The notes under the pieces: generated by a model
Databases searched by the model: none
Told to the model about the DNA's origin: nothing
Seen by the model: the letters and a program-made list of their open reading frames with translations, nothing else
Translations under genes and position numbers: made by a program
Origin: Varroa destructor
Lineage: Eukaryota > Arthropoda > Arachnida > Mesostigmata > Varroidae
DNA length: 64,000 nucleotides
Assembly: GCF_002443255.2 (NCBI RefSeq)
Contig: NW_019211456.1
Location: 49,598,486-49,662,485, forward strand
Reading direction: 5' to 3'
Shown: positions 25,066 through 37,635 of the stretch, piece after piece
Position numbering within the stretch: the stretch's first letter is position 1
Layout of the letters: the number at the start of each line of letters is the position of its first letter

Positions 25066-25951
25066 AATTACGACCAGCCATTAGCTAATTGATTCTTCAC
25101 TCAAGATCTGTTCTTATATAAAATTCTTGCGGTAAGACCCACTACATCAAATTCTTAACTGTTAGTTGCTAAACACATTAATTTGTAAATCTTTACAATC
25201 TCTTTCTCGTACACTTTTGATCGAGTTTTGAGAAGACCAGTGAAATTGAATAAGAGATTTTTAGGCGAGAAGATAACATAAATGTCTTCTCGAAAGAAAT
25301 ATGGCAACAATGGAGCGCATGGCTAAAGGCAACGGAAAATTTCATCGTTGCCCAAGGTGATCCTATTGCAACGGTTAGGTAGAGCATCACAAAAGTAACA
25401 GTCATTTGTATAAAAATTATGTTACGATATGTACAATTGACAACATACAGCCGGCAATAATGTTGATCGCTTAGGAGATTTGCGTAGCTGTGGCTGTTGG
25501 TGAAACGGAAATCATCGTTCTACAGACTGCTCTCTCTGACGCTGTTTGTAGACTCTGAGAATGACATGACTGAGTATTTTCCGTACTTGAATCTCAGACA
25601 CAGCCTACATGAATAAATGCCTCCTTCACCTAAAAAGCTGACGAATTTTCTATTGTTTACAACAAATTGACAGGTCGACAATTAGTAGGGGACGGTCGTG
25701 CACTGCACGGCTATTGGTTCGTCCACTCGACTGTTGACTAAATTAAGCCACGAGCGGATTCCTTCGGTTAATTAGAGAACAGAAGATCGAACAAACGTAG
25801 TACTGAAGATCTTCGTTGAGAAGCGAATCGCCTGGCTAAGTCAAGTAAGATAATCCGAGCCGGGGCACCACTGTGGCCTCCTCTCTATTTTTGGGAATTC
25901 GCCGGTCCTCACGGCTGGCGTCGTACGCGAAGCGACGCCCAATACAGAATG

Positions 25952-25969
25952 CAACAACAACAACAACAA
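25952..25969. repeat. (CAA)6 microsatellite
   Basis: Six perfect units, about 0.9 kb from the longer CAA tract. Confidence 0.9.
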
Positions 25970-26397
25970 CTCGTGAAGTCTGCTGAGTGGGTTTGCTATT
26001 GGGCGGCTATAACCAACTTACGATGAGTACGACGTCACGCGTCAGCGTATGTGAGCGGTAAGCCTCACCAGATGTATAGAGACCGTAGTGAGTAAAGTAG
26101 AGTTAAAGTAACAGTGAGTTCGAAATCCTGGACCGCTTGAGGATTAGTAGGAGCAACAGTAGCCAACATTGCCCAGCTGTTGTCTTCATTTGTAGAAGAC
26201 AACCAGTACAGGCTGATAGTTAGAAGGAGAAAAAAAAGGCAGCAGAAAAAAAGGTCTGATTCATTCAGCGGTAGTTCAGGCGTTTTTCAAACTAAGGCAG
26301 ATTGGACGCAATGTTAAATCTTAAATATTGAGAACGGCCTGCATAATGTAGTAATGAAACATGCTATCTCAGTTGTAATTACTATCTGTAGCCTGTA

Positions 26398-26418
26398 CTG
26401 TAGTATAGTGCACTACAG
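26398..26418. repeat. Small inverted repeat (7-bp stem, 7-nt loop)
   Basis: CTGTAGT and ACTACAG form a perfect stem around ATAGTGC, within a slightly larger imperfect inverted repeat (GCCTGTA ... TACAGGC). Small enough to be chance. Confidence 0.5.
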
Positions 26419-26792
26419 GCAATGTAACTTACTACAAGCCTTTACTCCGCTGAACGGGCGCATCAACCGAAAACCAAACTGAAGACATTTTACCTTTCCA
26501 TCTTCGATAGTGGGTGCTGTTTACAAATGAAGATTTGGGCTGAAAAACAATCACTTTACAGGCGCCACGACCATAATAAAATTGAATGTATATGTAAACT
26601 CTGTAATAAACATTGAAACAGTTAATAATCCAATTAGTTTGCTAATCTTCCATCACACACTGGTCAGGTTTTACTCCAAGCATCGTCCATTTGTTCTTTG
26701 CTTTTAAGCATATCTTTGTCTCTTGGACCCATTTCTCTTCACGTTTTTACATTGTTCCTATCGTCTTTCCTTTTTACTTCTCAAATGTTTAG

Positions 26793-26814
26793 TTTTTTTT
26801 TTTTTTTTTTTTTT
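26793..26814. repeat. Poly(T) tract, 22 nt
   Basis: Uninterrupted T run. Confidence 0.9.
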
Positions 26815-27557
26815 CTATGCAGGACTTTCATGTCGTGATTCGGCCAAACAGTATGAAAACTTTGTAACTTCCGTATACGCCTATATAAGTGTGGATTCTA
26901 CTAATATCGCTTACATCGGTTAAATTACCTTCGAGCTGTAATGGTCATAATAATAAGACTTCCCCATATAAATTCGTTGGTTGTATATAGTGGGGACCTA
27001 CCGTGGTAGTGCTGCTACTTGTGCGCGCAATTCTGACCCCAGCGGTTAGTTAAATGTTTCGAAAAACATCTTTCCCATATTTCACATATTTAGCGCAGGA
27101 GTTAGCTTTTTTTCCTGATATTCCCATTCTCGTTTCTTTCTTCTCTATTTTTTGGTATTAAGTTTTTTTTTTGGCTCAAACAGAAAGTGCCGATCTGATG
27201 CATCGTCTGTGTATGCGCTATGTAGTTGCGGTCGCTGTGAAATTACGTTGAGGGGGCAGGGAACATTGTGCATTTGAAAATTCGTGACAAATAACCTTCG
27301 CACGTATTCAGGCTCTGCGAAAGTTCGCAGCAAATTTATATTTGCTTAGGTGAGGACAGTGTGAACGATGGCCTGGATCGCTTTTCTGTTACATTTTTTG
27401 TAGCTTAAACGTTAGAGACAATTTTTCTGGATGCGAAAATACCCAGCGTCGAATATTTGACGTTTCACTTCATTTCTACATAAAGTAGGAATATGAAGAA
27501 ATATGAAGCTTGAAAATATTCAACCCAGTTATTTGTTTGTTATTAGTTGACATTAGG

Positions 27558-27575
27558 TTTTTTTTTTTTTTTTTT
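27558..27575. repeat. Poly(T) tract, 18 nt
   Basis: Uninterrupted T run. Confidence 0.9.
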
Positions 27576-28337
27576 ATAATTTTCGAAATAGAGAAAAGTA
27601 TAGCTTTTAGCTGACGAGAAAAGCAATAGGATGAACAACTTCTGCGGTGTTTTCTATTTATATAAGGCGCACAAATATAGAGAATTTAGAGTCTAGACAA
27701 TTACATCGACGGAAGTTAATCAATAATAGGTAGTTAAAGTGTATTATTTGTGGGCAAAGATGTACGCAGGTAAATTATTGCTTTGTACACAATATACGCA
27801 TGTAAAGCTGTACAAACATGAAACACATTAAAAGGTTCAGTAGAGCTCCGAAAGCAGTCAGATGCATTTTGTCAGGTCAGCCCCCGCAGATACTATAAAT
27901 TTCTGTTTCAAAGACACCGCTAGTTTTCATTTTCTCCGTGGCCAGTTGAAAGCCGGCATAACAAGCGATTGTACGAAGAATCGACATCTTCTCAATGCTC
28001 TTTCTTTTTTTTACTGGATGTGCTACTATGTCGATATATAAGTACTGCATTCTACTCTTTGTAGGGCGGTAACGTCGAATGTTGCGCACGGTAAGTAGGG
28101 ACAACACACTTTTTTGTGGAAGGACATTGCAGGCTAAACGAGGACGGTAGCTCCTTGTTATTAACGGAAAAAGATTTTTTGGCAGATAGATCTCTAGTTG
28201 CAGAGCTGGACTGAGCGCGATACTCAGTTACAGAAGTATGACGACTACCGTGAGATACTTGTTGCTGATATATACAATAATGGTCCCTGTGGTTTGTTTA
28301 TGCTGGACGGGATGCTGACAGAGGTCTGCAATAGAAT

Positions 28338-28350
28338 AAAAAAAAAAAAA
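28338..28350. repeat. Poly(A) tract, 13 nt
   Basis: Uninterrupted A run. Confidence 0.85.
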
Positions 28351-28859
28351 CTATTTTAAACGTGTGCCCAACGATGAAGTTCTAAAAAGTCTTTGTTTAC
28401 GGTTTTCACAGTGTGAGCTGTGTGTTTGAATCAGACCACATCTGCAGCGCTATCAAAACCGTTCTTATAGAAACAACATCCGCCTTGCGATGTTGTTATG
28501 TTATGTTATGATAATCTTAATAACTGTGTTAGGCTAATAGCTTAAACCAACCAATTAACTGAAGTCTATGTCAAATAGAAATAAAATCGCTACCGATACT
28601 ATAGATCAATATTATCCTAATAGAAAATACACCGCTATCGTCTTTGCTTCTGCAAATCATTCTCGAATGTATCACCGTCAAGGACCTAGGATGTTTTTAA
28701 TATACCAGCACATTCTCACCCTCCTCTTAATTGCGTGGCCGCTCCTGTTGCATTTATGCGCATTGTCTTGCAGAACCTCTCTCAAATCTCACAAAACCGA
28801 CATAATTCGCAATACAAGAGGAACTAGCAATGAACAAAAAATCTCATATAAAAACAGAT

Positions 28860-29335
28860 AAAAAATTTTGGCGAATCTTTTGAAGAAGAAAGGTTTTAGG
28901 ATTCGCCTAAGAACTACGACGACGACGACGGCACTCATCGCGGATGCTGCCGGAGCTCTGTTTTTCAGGTCGCAGGACGACAATGAGAAGAAAAAGGACA
29001 CTCATAATAATTTTTTCATCACGTCCTGGTGTAGTCTTTCGGTCATTCCGCGAAACCACCGCCATGCTACCATCTCACCTGCTTTTCTTCGTCTCAGTAT
29101 AAATGTATGTAACAGTACTTCTCCGTCCTTTCTGTCCGTCCTACTCATTCGCGCTCGACACCTTCTAACGTTTCGCGCCGACTTCCAACGGCGAGACGGC
29201 TACTTACGGCCCCGCCTTTTTTGGCGTTTTTTTCTAGCCTTCATATACCAAGGACAACAGAGGGTTCCATTGGCCTCGAGTTGCCGTTGGCAGACAGATG
29301 AAAAACGAACGAGACAAACGTTTCAATAGAAGCAC
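28860..29335. other. GC-richer island with overlapping open frames
   Basis: A plus frame (28868-29329, no ATG at its start) is open for about 153 codons, and a minus frame overlaps its first part. An (ACG)5 tract at 28916-28930 is read as a Thr run on plus and a Val run on minus, so part of the openness comes from the repeat. No domain recognised. Confidence 0.3.
28916..28930. repeat. (ACG)5 trinucleotide repeat
   Basis: Five perfect units within the GC-richer island. Confidence 0.85.
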
Positions 29336-29779
29336 GCGCTTACACAGTACAACAAATAGATATGTTTCTGGCCAAGGTACTAGCTGGCCTCTTTTCTTAT
29401 GTTTGGTAACGCCGACCGCCGCTATCCATCTATGGTACTACTAGCTGACAGGCGTGTATTTCGTTGAAATCAACGACAAGCATTTCATGGGGGCATAAAT
29501 TTGCAATTGAGAATTCGTTAGATTTTAGCCACTTCGGAGTACGATAAGAACTGAAGGAAAGAAGAGATGGCATCCTGCCTTCGTACGGAAAAGAACAACA
29601 GCGGCATTGAAAGCCTAGATCGATGTTTCGAGTCATACAAGGTTCGAGCATCATAGCAGAAACAGTAGCAGCAGCGGCGGCGGCACGAGGATTAGCAATA
29701 TGGCGGCACTGTTCATAGGCTATAGGAACTGCACGTGACGCGACCCAGCTGAGGCGGCATCGTACGATCGATGCTATAT

Positions 29780-30305
29780 ATAACGGGCAGTGTGAAAAGT
29801 AATAGGACAGAAAAACTGCTGCGGTTGAATTTAATCTGTAATTTATATCCCAGCAGATTTTCCTGAAAAGTTTGTCAGGTATGTATTATACTCGTACGTT
29901 TTTAGCCGAATACGAAATGGCATAATCGATATGAGCAGTTGCAAAAATAGCGTACGGAAACTGGCCCACAATGGCTGTATGTGCAGATCTGGCGATTGTT
30001 TCATATTTTCACAATGACTAATTTATCGCAGAACAACATTTCTGATAGGTAACTTGAAAACAAGTTCTGAAAGAAGCGCGGCCGATTCTTGTACTATTCA
30101 TGGACAGCGTTGGTTAAAATTAGCGTCCAGGAGGATAAAGGTGGTAGACTTCTCTACAGCCGCCATCTGGCCTTAAAAAATTTCCACGGAAACAATGCTT
30201 GCAGCGGAATCTATTTCAATACGACCTTCCTAGAAGGACTTGAGCCTCCAGCTTTCCTTTTTGGCGCTTTGTGTTTATTCAACGGTTTAAATAGCTTAAT
30301 TTAAC
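29780..30305. other. Possible mobile-element remnant, unclear
   Basis: GTGTGAAAAGTAATAGGAC at about 29791-29809 is similar in feel to terminal sequences of mariner-like elements (a run resembling AAAAGTAATAGGAC). No transposase block and no matching opposite end were found. A 71-codon plus frame follows at 30089-30304 without a recognised domain. Confidence 0.15.
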
Positions 30306-31094
30306 AATAAAATATTAGTCGTAACTTGGTTAACTTTAACTAAAATGCAGGTTCAGTTAAAACTAACACTGGACTTGCGTTATTTTTAATATTGTTGTAC
30401 AGAATTAACAGGCTGATTTTTCCTATTAGCGTAGTGATATGCGGCCCAGGACGAGGATTAGCGCTCTTCATCAGTAAGGCCGGCCAATTTGCCTGTCCCT
30501 TCATTTATTGTGCCTAATAATAAGAAGACTGAGTTTTTCTAATTAAACGTACGAGTTCATATTTAAGCATAAGTAAATGTCCTCTAGAAGAAATGCAATA
30601 TAATCGTTATAATAAAGCCCATATTGCTATGCTTGCCTATAGAAGATTGTATGAATTAAAAGTTAAATAAATCACCTTATTCTATTGTATGTATCTTCAA
30701 CATCACAGTCCGCTGTCGGCTGGTCGGCTGATGCATGCCACTACAAACCTCGTTTTTCTTTCAAATTGTTGATCAGTAAAAGGCCTATTTTCAGTTAAAT
30801 AACAACATGTGACAACGAAGTATATTTATGACCCTCTAAGCGCGTCGGCCAAGTACGATAGAGCTACGGAGAAATCATGCCCACAACCGCACCATAGAAA
30901 AAGCTGAATAGAAGAATCGCTTTTTGAGGCTTAATGATTTCATGACTACTATTATTTTTTCTTCTTTTGAGTTTATCATGCCTAGGCTCATCGATAGGTA
31001 TCTTATTTCTTCATGCCCCTCATTTCTCACCTTTCTCATTATAACAGTGTCGTATACTTCGTGTGTAAAGGGAGAGCATTTCCTGTATATCATT

Positions 31095-31109
31095 GCTGCT
31101 GCTGCTGCT
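31095..31109. repeat. (GCT)5 trinucleotide repeat
   Basis: Five perfect units. Confidence 0.85.
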
Positions 31110-31343
31110 ACTAGCAGTGTTGTTATGGTCACCGGCTTCAATTTTACCCTGTCGGAATAAAAATCCGTTTCTCTGCATCGACGCCATCGAACGCCTATAC
31201 GTAGCTAAAGCGTACGCCCAAATTTTAAATATAGTAATTGCATAACTTTGGGGCCCAGAGCAGCGCAATTTGTGATGCATAATTAGAATTGGCAGTCGAA
31301 ACACTACAGCATAGCATCAAACATAGAGGAAACATCAAAAAAG

Positions 31344-31346
<3 letters not shown>

Positions 31347-31394
<48 letters not shown>

Positions 31395-31404
31395 AGAGAG
31401 AGAT
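31347..31404. repeat. (AT)22 microsatellite followed by GA repeat
   Basis: Forty-five bases of perfect AT alternation (31347-31391) run directly into GGGAGAGAGAGA. A compound microsatellite. Confidence 0.95.
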
Positions 31405-32399
31405 AAACGGCGACAGAAAAGGTCGCTCTTTAACATCCACGTACCGTCCGGTGGCACAGGTTCCTTTGGCCTGATAATTTGGCCAGTAGACCGGACCGGT
31501 AGTTTATACCGGACTCATTTCGTGTAGACGTCTACAACGAATATCTTTGAATATTGACAATACAAATTGACGAAGAATCCCGCTACTGAATTGATTGTCA
31601 GTGGAGCTAAAGGGCCGAACGGCCAAAACGGCCTATTCGGAGTTAGCACGTGAAGTCAAACTGTAACCCCTCTATACTCTGTGTTCAGCTGGTCGCAGTA
31701 TGAATAGGCTCATGTGGTCGAAGGTACGATTCAACAGGTTTCGGGCCCGTTTGAACGGGTCAGATCAACATTTGCCGATTAATTTGATTGATATTTGTCT
31801 TTCTTTTCCTTTAGTGCATATGACGTAGGCCAACTGCGCGGCCGATCAGGGAAGGTAGCTAACATTTCGCACGTGCATTGCACACGATGCAGCCAAGCTA
31901 CCAGCGTCTCGGCCCCGACGACTCTGCTGTCTAGTAAATCGAAGAAAGAAGTTACATCTGTTTATTTAGATATACGCAATTCAATCAACTGTCGACAAAT
32001 AGACACAAAATTTATTGTCGGATGTATACTGACAGGTGCATCTGGTATCAAACATTCCGTTACGTGTGCTTTTGTATATGCTTGTCTAATATATCCGTCC
32101 GTGCTGTTATTATGACTATAAGCTGTATTGTCTTCATTTTCCAACTGAAGAGTTCTCTCCAAGCAAAGAAGCCATAAACTATTAACATATTAACCTAACT
32201 GTGACAAATATAAGAATGATTATTATACATTCAGTAGTACATTGACGTTTACGTAATCTACGATTGCATAGTATAGACAGAAGTGTTTCACGCTACATTG
32301 TTTCGAGACAGTCGTAACATGCTCCGGTAGACTTGCAAAGCGTCATTCTGATGGTCCCTGTGTCAATATAGAACCTAATTGGCCCTCATTCTGAGAGAA

Positions 32400-33060
32400 C
32401 TCGTCGCGGGACCGCAGCGTCGAACGCGGCTTCTCTTTGGATCTCTTCAATAGAGTAATGCGAGCGACAAAAAACAATTCGACAAGAACACACAGTGATG
32501 GTCGGCCATCGTGCGACCGCAAACCTTACAGCAGCCGACATGCGTTCTGCCAAGCAAAAAGCTGCCCAGACAATACCGATTTCGACACCGTCATCAGCGG
32601 CGCTGCAGAGGCGGCATGGATCTCATTGGAGACGCGGCCACCGACCACCAGCGTCGTCGACCAACCATCGGCCAACTCAACTTCAAATCAAATAAGAAGA
32701 ATACGTACCGGTAAACGCCACAATAAAAAATCAACAGTGAAGTTGAAAAAGATCCGACGAACGAAAAAGGCAATGGAACGAAGAAGATTGTCGCTAACAG
32801 CTACCACACAAATCAAACGAAAAGATCTGCGACTAGAGTAAGCAAAGAGCCGCCGTCGCTGCGGAAGGCGAAACGAAGAAAAGCTACCCCAACGTCATCT
32901 AGCGAGACGACGTGCGGGACCGCAGACATCACACAACGACGTGCCTAGCAATAGACCGCGCCCGGAGACGTCGTCAGAGTGTCACTGCACTCACTTCAAA
33001 CAGCAGCTCTTCAACACTCACTCACCCGGTCATTTGCAGATAGCACTCAGAGAATCGTAT
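32400..33060. other. GC-richer island with several open plus frames
   Basis: All three plus frames are open for 60-135 codons (the longest is 32437-32841, starting ATG in a Lys/Arg/Ser/Thr-rich translation). CG dinucleotides are frequent. This could be an exon, a 5' leader or a promoter island. The strongly basic translation without structure points away from a conserved domain. Confidence 0.25.
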
Positions 33061-33379
33061 CATTACTACTAGATGGCGTCAAAGTGTACCGTAGAGAAAG
33101 CTTCGTCAAAATAACTAGGCAAGCTTCGGCTTGATATGATGCGCCTTCTATCGTTCTATTTATTCTATAGGACCTTTCTCACGGAGGGAACGGCGTTTCT
33201 ACCCCTGGGAGGGGCATTCTAGTTTCTGTTCCACCTAGCCTCTAAAATGTTCCGAACGCTTCATGCTACTGGCACAGGAATAACCATTTACCGATACCCA
33301 CTAAAGTAATAAGGAAATGTAACGTGTTCACGTTACACAGACGAACAAAAGTCTTATAAACTGTCTCGTATGTTTGTAC

Positions 33380-33390
33380 ATACAGGATGT
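33380..33390 (+). repeat. Transposon-end-like motif ATACAGGATGT
   Basis: Eleven bases that are the exact inverse of 35047-35057. The motif resembles ATACAGGGTGTCC ends seen on many arthropod DNA transposons. The 1.68-kb interior shows no transposase. Confidence 0.25.
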
Positions 33391-33461
33391 TAACAATAAG
33401 TATTTATATTGTAATAAACTGAGTGAAATATAACAAAGTGCTCTTTGTAATAGTGTATTCT

Positions 33462-33510
33462 TAGACCCAGCTTCGGACAGGCCGAAACGTTGCTAGCAAG
33501 ACCTTTAATA
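33462..33510 (+). mobile_element. Possible 3'-end relic of a Penelope-like retroelement
   Basis: The segment contains GACAGGCCGAAACGTTGC, which resembles the conserved GGCCGAAACGTTG string found near the ends of Penelope-like elements, where it is part of a hammerhead ribozyme core (the GAAAC half). The other core half, CTGATGA, is not present upstream, so no intact ribozyme can be claimed. No reverse transcriptase was found nearby. Confidence 0.25.
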
Positions 33511-35042
33511 ACCAAGTAAAAGTTTTCCTACTATCGATATAGGCCTCCCAGATCCTAATGAGCACTACTCGAAGCCTTTTGCTCTTTTTTTTTTAAATTA
33601 TTTCAGCGCTATGAACTGCACCGAACGTCTTCTTTGAAGTCAAGCTAAGAAAAAACCATTTCTGTTGACTACTGTTCAGAGACACGCTGGCCATCTTGCG
33701 CGAAAACGAGGCTGAATCATATAAGGCTTATGTATCTTCTGATCTATTAACAAAATAATTAAGTGCCCTTTGCTGTTGGCTTACACAGGGGGGAAGATGT
33801 GCGGTGTGGGAGCTTGAAAATATTTCTCCATAGGCAGTTTGAATCACTCGTTTTATCTAGAGGATGCATACAGAACCTTCAGGAACTCACGATTTCATGA
33901 GTCCCCAAATGCTTGTACACCTCGCTGATAAGCCGGCATACATCACTCCATCCAAGTTACGTTCCACAACATCTAAGTTATACTCATGCGAACACTTTAC
34001 GTCGCGAGTGCACCCGTTGTTAGCCGACGATCATCTTAACCGCGTGCGTACAATAAGCAACAAGTCTCGATGCAACTACCGTTCTTCGCTACAGGTCTTA
34101 CGGTCCGTTTCATGTATACGCACATTGGCCAGCTAAGAATAATCAAAATGACGTTGTACCCCATATCAGCAAAAAAACAGAATGATTGTCTTCTATAGAA
34201 GCATGCATGCCAGGTCACGCGCTGGGGCCTTCCTCCACCCTGCCGATACGAAGGCCACGATTTTGTTTCTTTCTGCCCCCGAAGACGAAGGAGGTTGGGG
34301 CAATCTGTGGCCGCTCTGTCACGGTGTCAGGGTCCAGCAGTGAAGCGCAAGTCACAGTTTCAGTTGTCGACAACGTTAGCAAAAGCAACGGCATCAGCAG
34401 TGCCAATAATAACGCTAATAGTATACAAATGCACTACGTGCTACCAGAAAGTATCGACACAATGACTCTCATGCAGTGGATTTTCGCCGTCAAACACTAG
34501 CGCTGTTATTACAGATACCTATTTGTTACCACAATTCATATTCTATATTCAGTATGGATTTTATCTCGTGGTTCCGGTAGACATGGTCACAGTAAGCGTG
34601 ACCCGTACGACCACGACTCCCAATTCAGTAAGCTAATAATAGCCCTGGCAATATAAATTTAAAACGTAAACGTACGCACACGTTGGTATAGCATCATGAC
34701 AAAATACCCATTTCCAGCTGTTGTGGGGCTGGCAGAATGTGTCTGCGTGTCTGTGCAATCTAAACGAACGCGTTCTTTCAACCGATTACGGTCTGAAGCA
34801 TGTTTCATTCTAGTTGATTGTGTTAGTACATGCTGAACACTTAATGATTTTTTATGTCTGGAAAGTGTTTGTTTACTTTGTATTTCTATTGAGTACCATT
34901 GACAAGTAGAGAGTGTTAAGAAATAGCAACGCATCTGCCAGATCCAGTGACTTGGCATTGAACAGAAAAGCACAAGATGTTGGTAGCCTACGTGCGGATG
35001 GGAGCCCCTTCCAATAACTTCCTATAGTTCGGTTATCTTGAA

Positions 35043-35057
35043 GGACACATCCTGTAT
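35043..35057 (-). repeat. Transposon-end-like motif GGACACATCCTGTAT
   Basis: Read on the minus strand it begins ATACAGGATGTGTCC, one base off a common arthropod transposon end. It could pair with 33380-33390 or be an isolated relic. Confidence 0.3.
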
Positions 35058-37622
35058 CTGAAGATGATTATTATCGTCATTCTATATAAATGCTAGCTCA
35101 GCTTAATTATACACTGTATTGCAACTTTTTTGGTTACGGGCACGAAATTGAATCATATCTGGGTGACGCGAAACGTGTGACGCTTCTCAGAATTATCCTG
35201 ATTCAACTTGTTTTCCAGTTCTTAAATTAGTAACAACTAAATTTACGATCACTTTGAAAAAATCTCCCGGTGAAAAATCAAGTTTACGGTACGGCAGTGA
35301 TAGCTAGCGCAGATATAAATATCTGTGAACCGCGTTATGAATTAGGAAATGGAAGGGTGATCCGAAGATACGGCGCGTGCTTTAACTTCGGATGAAATTT
35401 ACGCGAAGTGCTTCAACGTTCAGCTCGAAAAGTCAATGGCTAATCGACTCTTTGCTGCACTTTTGCAAAAATACTCGAAGACTGACAGTTTCTATCAGTA
35501 GGATATTAACTACGCACACTTCAAGGAGAAGGTATTACGGTATAATGAGTTTCTGAACCCGAGAAACATGTGCAGCACCTTCTATAAGAGCCATATTAGT
35601 AGTATATGTGTACTATATATACAAAAGCAGAATAGACCGATATGACTTAGTTAACAATCGTTATAATGAGACGGTACGATAATAAATAAAATATATGTTA
35701 TAAGTAGCGCTATGAAACTTATGACTAATGCACGTAACATTTGTAAGGACCCACGCCATTATAACAACATGTTTGATTTCGCCTTAGAGACGAGGGTTTA
35801 AGGCAGTGAATTTCACTCATATAGTATTTCCCAGACGGAAACGGGATTTCACAAATAAACATTTCAACATAGTCTACACAGTCCACTAATAAAAACTGTG
35901 TTTGAAACTATTTATTGCGTAAGCGTCGAGGAGGCTATTTCTTATATGTGTGTCAATGGAATTACTCCAGCCGCGAGATAACGAACAGATTACGAGGACT
36001 TCAATATGCAGTCATGTGAAGGAGGCGTGCGTTCGTGCTCCTTGGTCTCAGAGGATCTGTCTGTCCTAAAGACGGAAGAGACGTTTCACATTGATCAGAA
36101 AACAAATGCAGAGCATACATAATTCGTCTCTAAATAGCTGTACTTTCAAATATACAGACAGTAATTTTAGCGGGCGATGCTATAGGCATCGTTGAAGCAT
36201 GACGTGATGTAATAGGTCGCGAATGCAACCGACCTTCGTGTCAAAATATAGGAGTTCCTTTTTCTGCTTTTAATTTACGGTTATGAATGCAGTAAGTATA
36301 GTGTTCTTTCGGTAGTAGAAACTCGTCTTAGATGTTAAGATTCGCTGTACCGTCACAAGACAGAAAGTGGAATTGAGCCAAAATTGTCCAACTCACGCCG
36401 ACAATTGCGCCGTTCGCCGGACGACCAATCTACCATCGTTACCTATGTAGATCGGATCTCTCAAAGCTTCTGGGAATACAGGGCCAGATCTTACCGCTAC
36501 CGTCAAGGATGAGTAATACGAATACGAAGGAAGTTACCCCATTGACCAACGACTGATACGGCGCAACACGCTGAAAAATTCAATAGAGATACACAGTAAA
36601 ATATGAACGACGGAGCCAGAAACGCATTCGATACGTCCCTGTTACATTAGTGACGCTGCGTCAATGTGAGCCAAGTAATTCAGCTTTTTCCAAATGACTT
36701 TAGAATGACTGGAGTCAATCGTTGACTCCGATAAACGCGCATACATAGAAAGACAAGTAATGGTTCTCGTTCGGCGCCCTCTAGACGTCTGCGTTTGCTG
36801 ATATCAAGGGTATCGAATGTGTGAACGCGTAAAAATAATTGTGTACCATAAATATACATCGTCACTCGAAATGGTAAATTGAAAAAAAATTAAGCAATTT
36901 TACCGGAAAATGTATAAAAATTACCGGAAATAAAAGTTATGACTATAGCGACCTTAACTGTCAGTGACTGATGTTGACGCTAGCGACATCGTACGCGTAT
37001 GCTTTTTGCATTCCTGACAATTGAAAAAGCTAACTATTCATTAAGTTGTGAAGATAACTTGCTCGTGTGATGCATGCATATCTTCGAGTACTTCGTGCGA
37101 ACGTTCAATCACATCTAGAGAACGAAGCTCAAAACAATGTCGTGCTCAAGAGAAATTGTACTACTAAACGCACGTTCTTGTGCGGCGTACGCTCGGAGAT
37201 ACGTTTTTTTTTCTTTCTATAATCGAATGTTATGTAACTTTCATATTTCCATAAATATTCCATAACTTCCATAGAGCTAGCGGAATGCCGACTGAAAAAA
37301 GAAAACCAAACAAGTGACGATACATGAAACACGCACATTACCATCGTTACGAGTATGAACAGATAGATATTTGGATTTTTTTTTACCGTCGAGCAAATCT
37401 CTAAGCTCAGTTATACTACAGCTGAGCAAGCGTTCTCATCTGTCCATGTGTCCATTTGGTAAGCTTCAAATCTCTCCCTAATAACCCTATATTAAAACAA
37501 ACAATTGCTACTAGAGATATATAATGTGTCATTGGATTTACGAAAATCATTACTGAGATACGTTGGCCAGTGAACTTGAGCTACCGTTCCCTTTGCTGTC
37601 TTCTATTCGCTGTTTAATTCCC

Positions 37623-37635
37623 TTTTTTTTTTTTT
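37623..37635. repeat. Poly(T) tract, 13 nt
   Basis: Uninterrupted T run. Confidence 0.85.

Larger units (their letters stand above)
22470..28860. other. Long stretch without recognised genes, rich in microsatellites
   Basis: It holds the CA microsatellite at 23323, a short TA tract at 24062, CAA repeats at 25036 and 25952, and T runs at 26793 and 27558. Open frames are short or lie in repeats. A slightly GC-richer patch near 25860-26060 shows no gene. Confidence 0.5.
30310..32400. other. AT-rich stretch with microsatellites, no gene recognised
   Basis: Short opposing frames near 30.9-31.3 kb overlap repeats: (GCT)5 at 31095-31109 and the long AT tract at 31347. Downstream at 31.6-32.1 kb there is one 106-codon plus frame without recognisable features. 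Confidence 0.45.
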
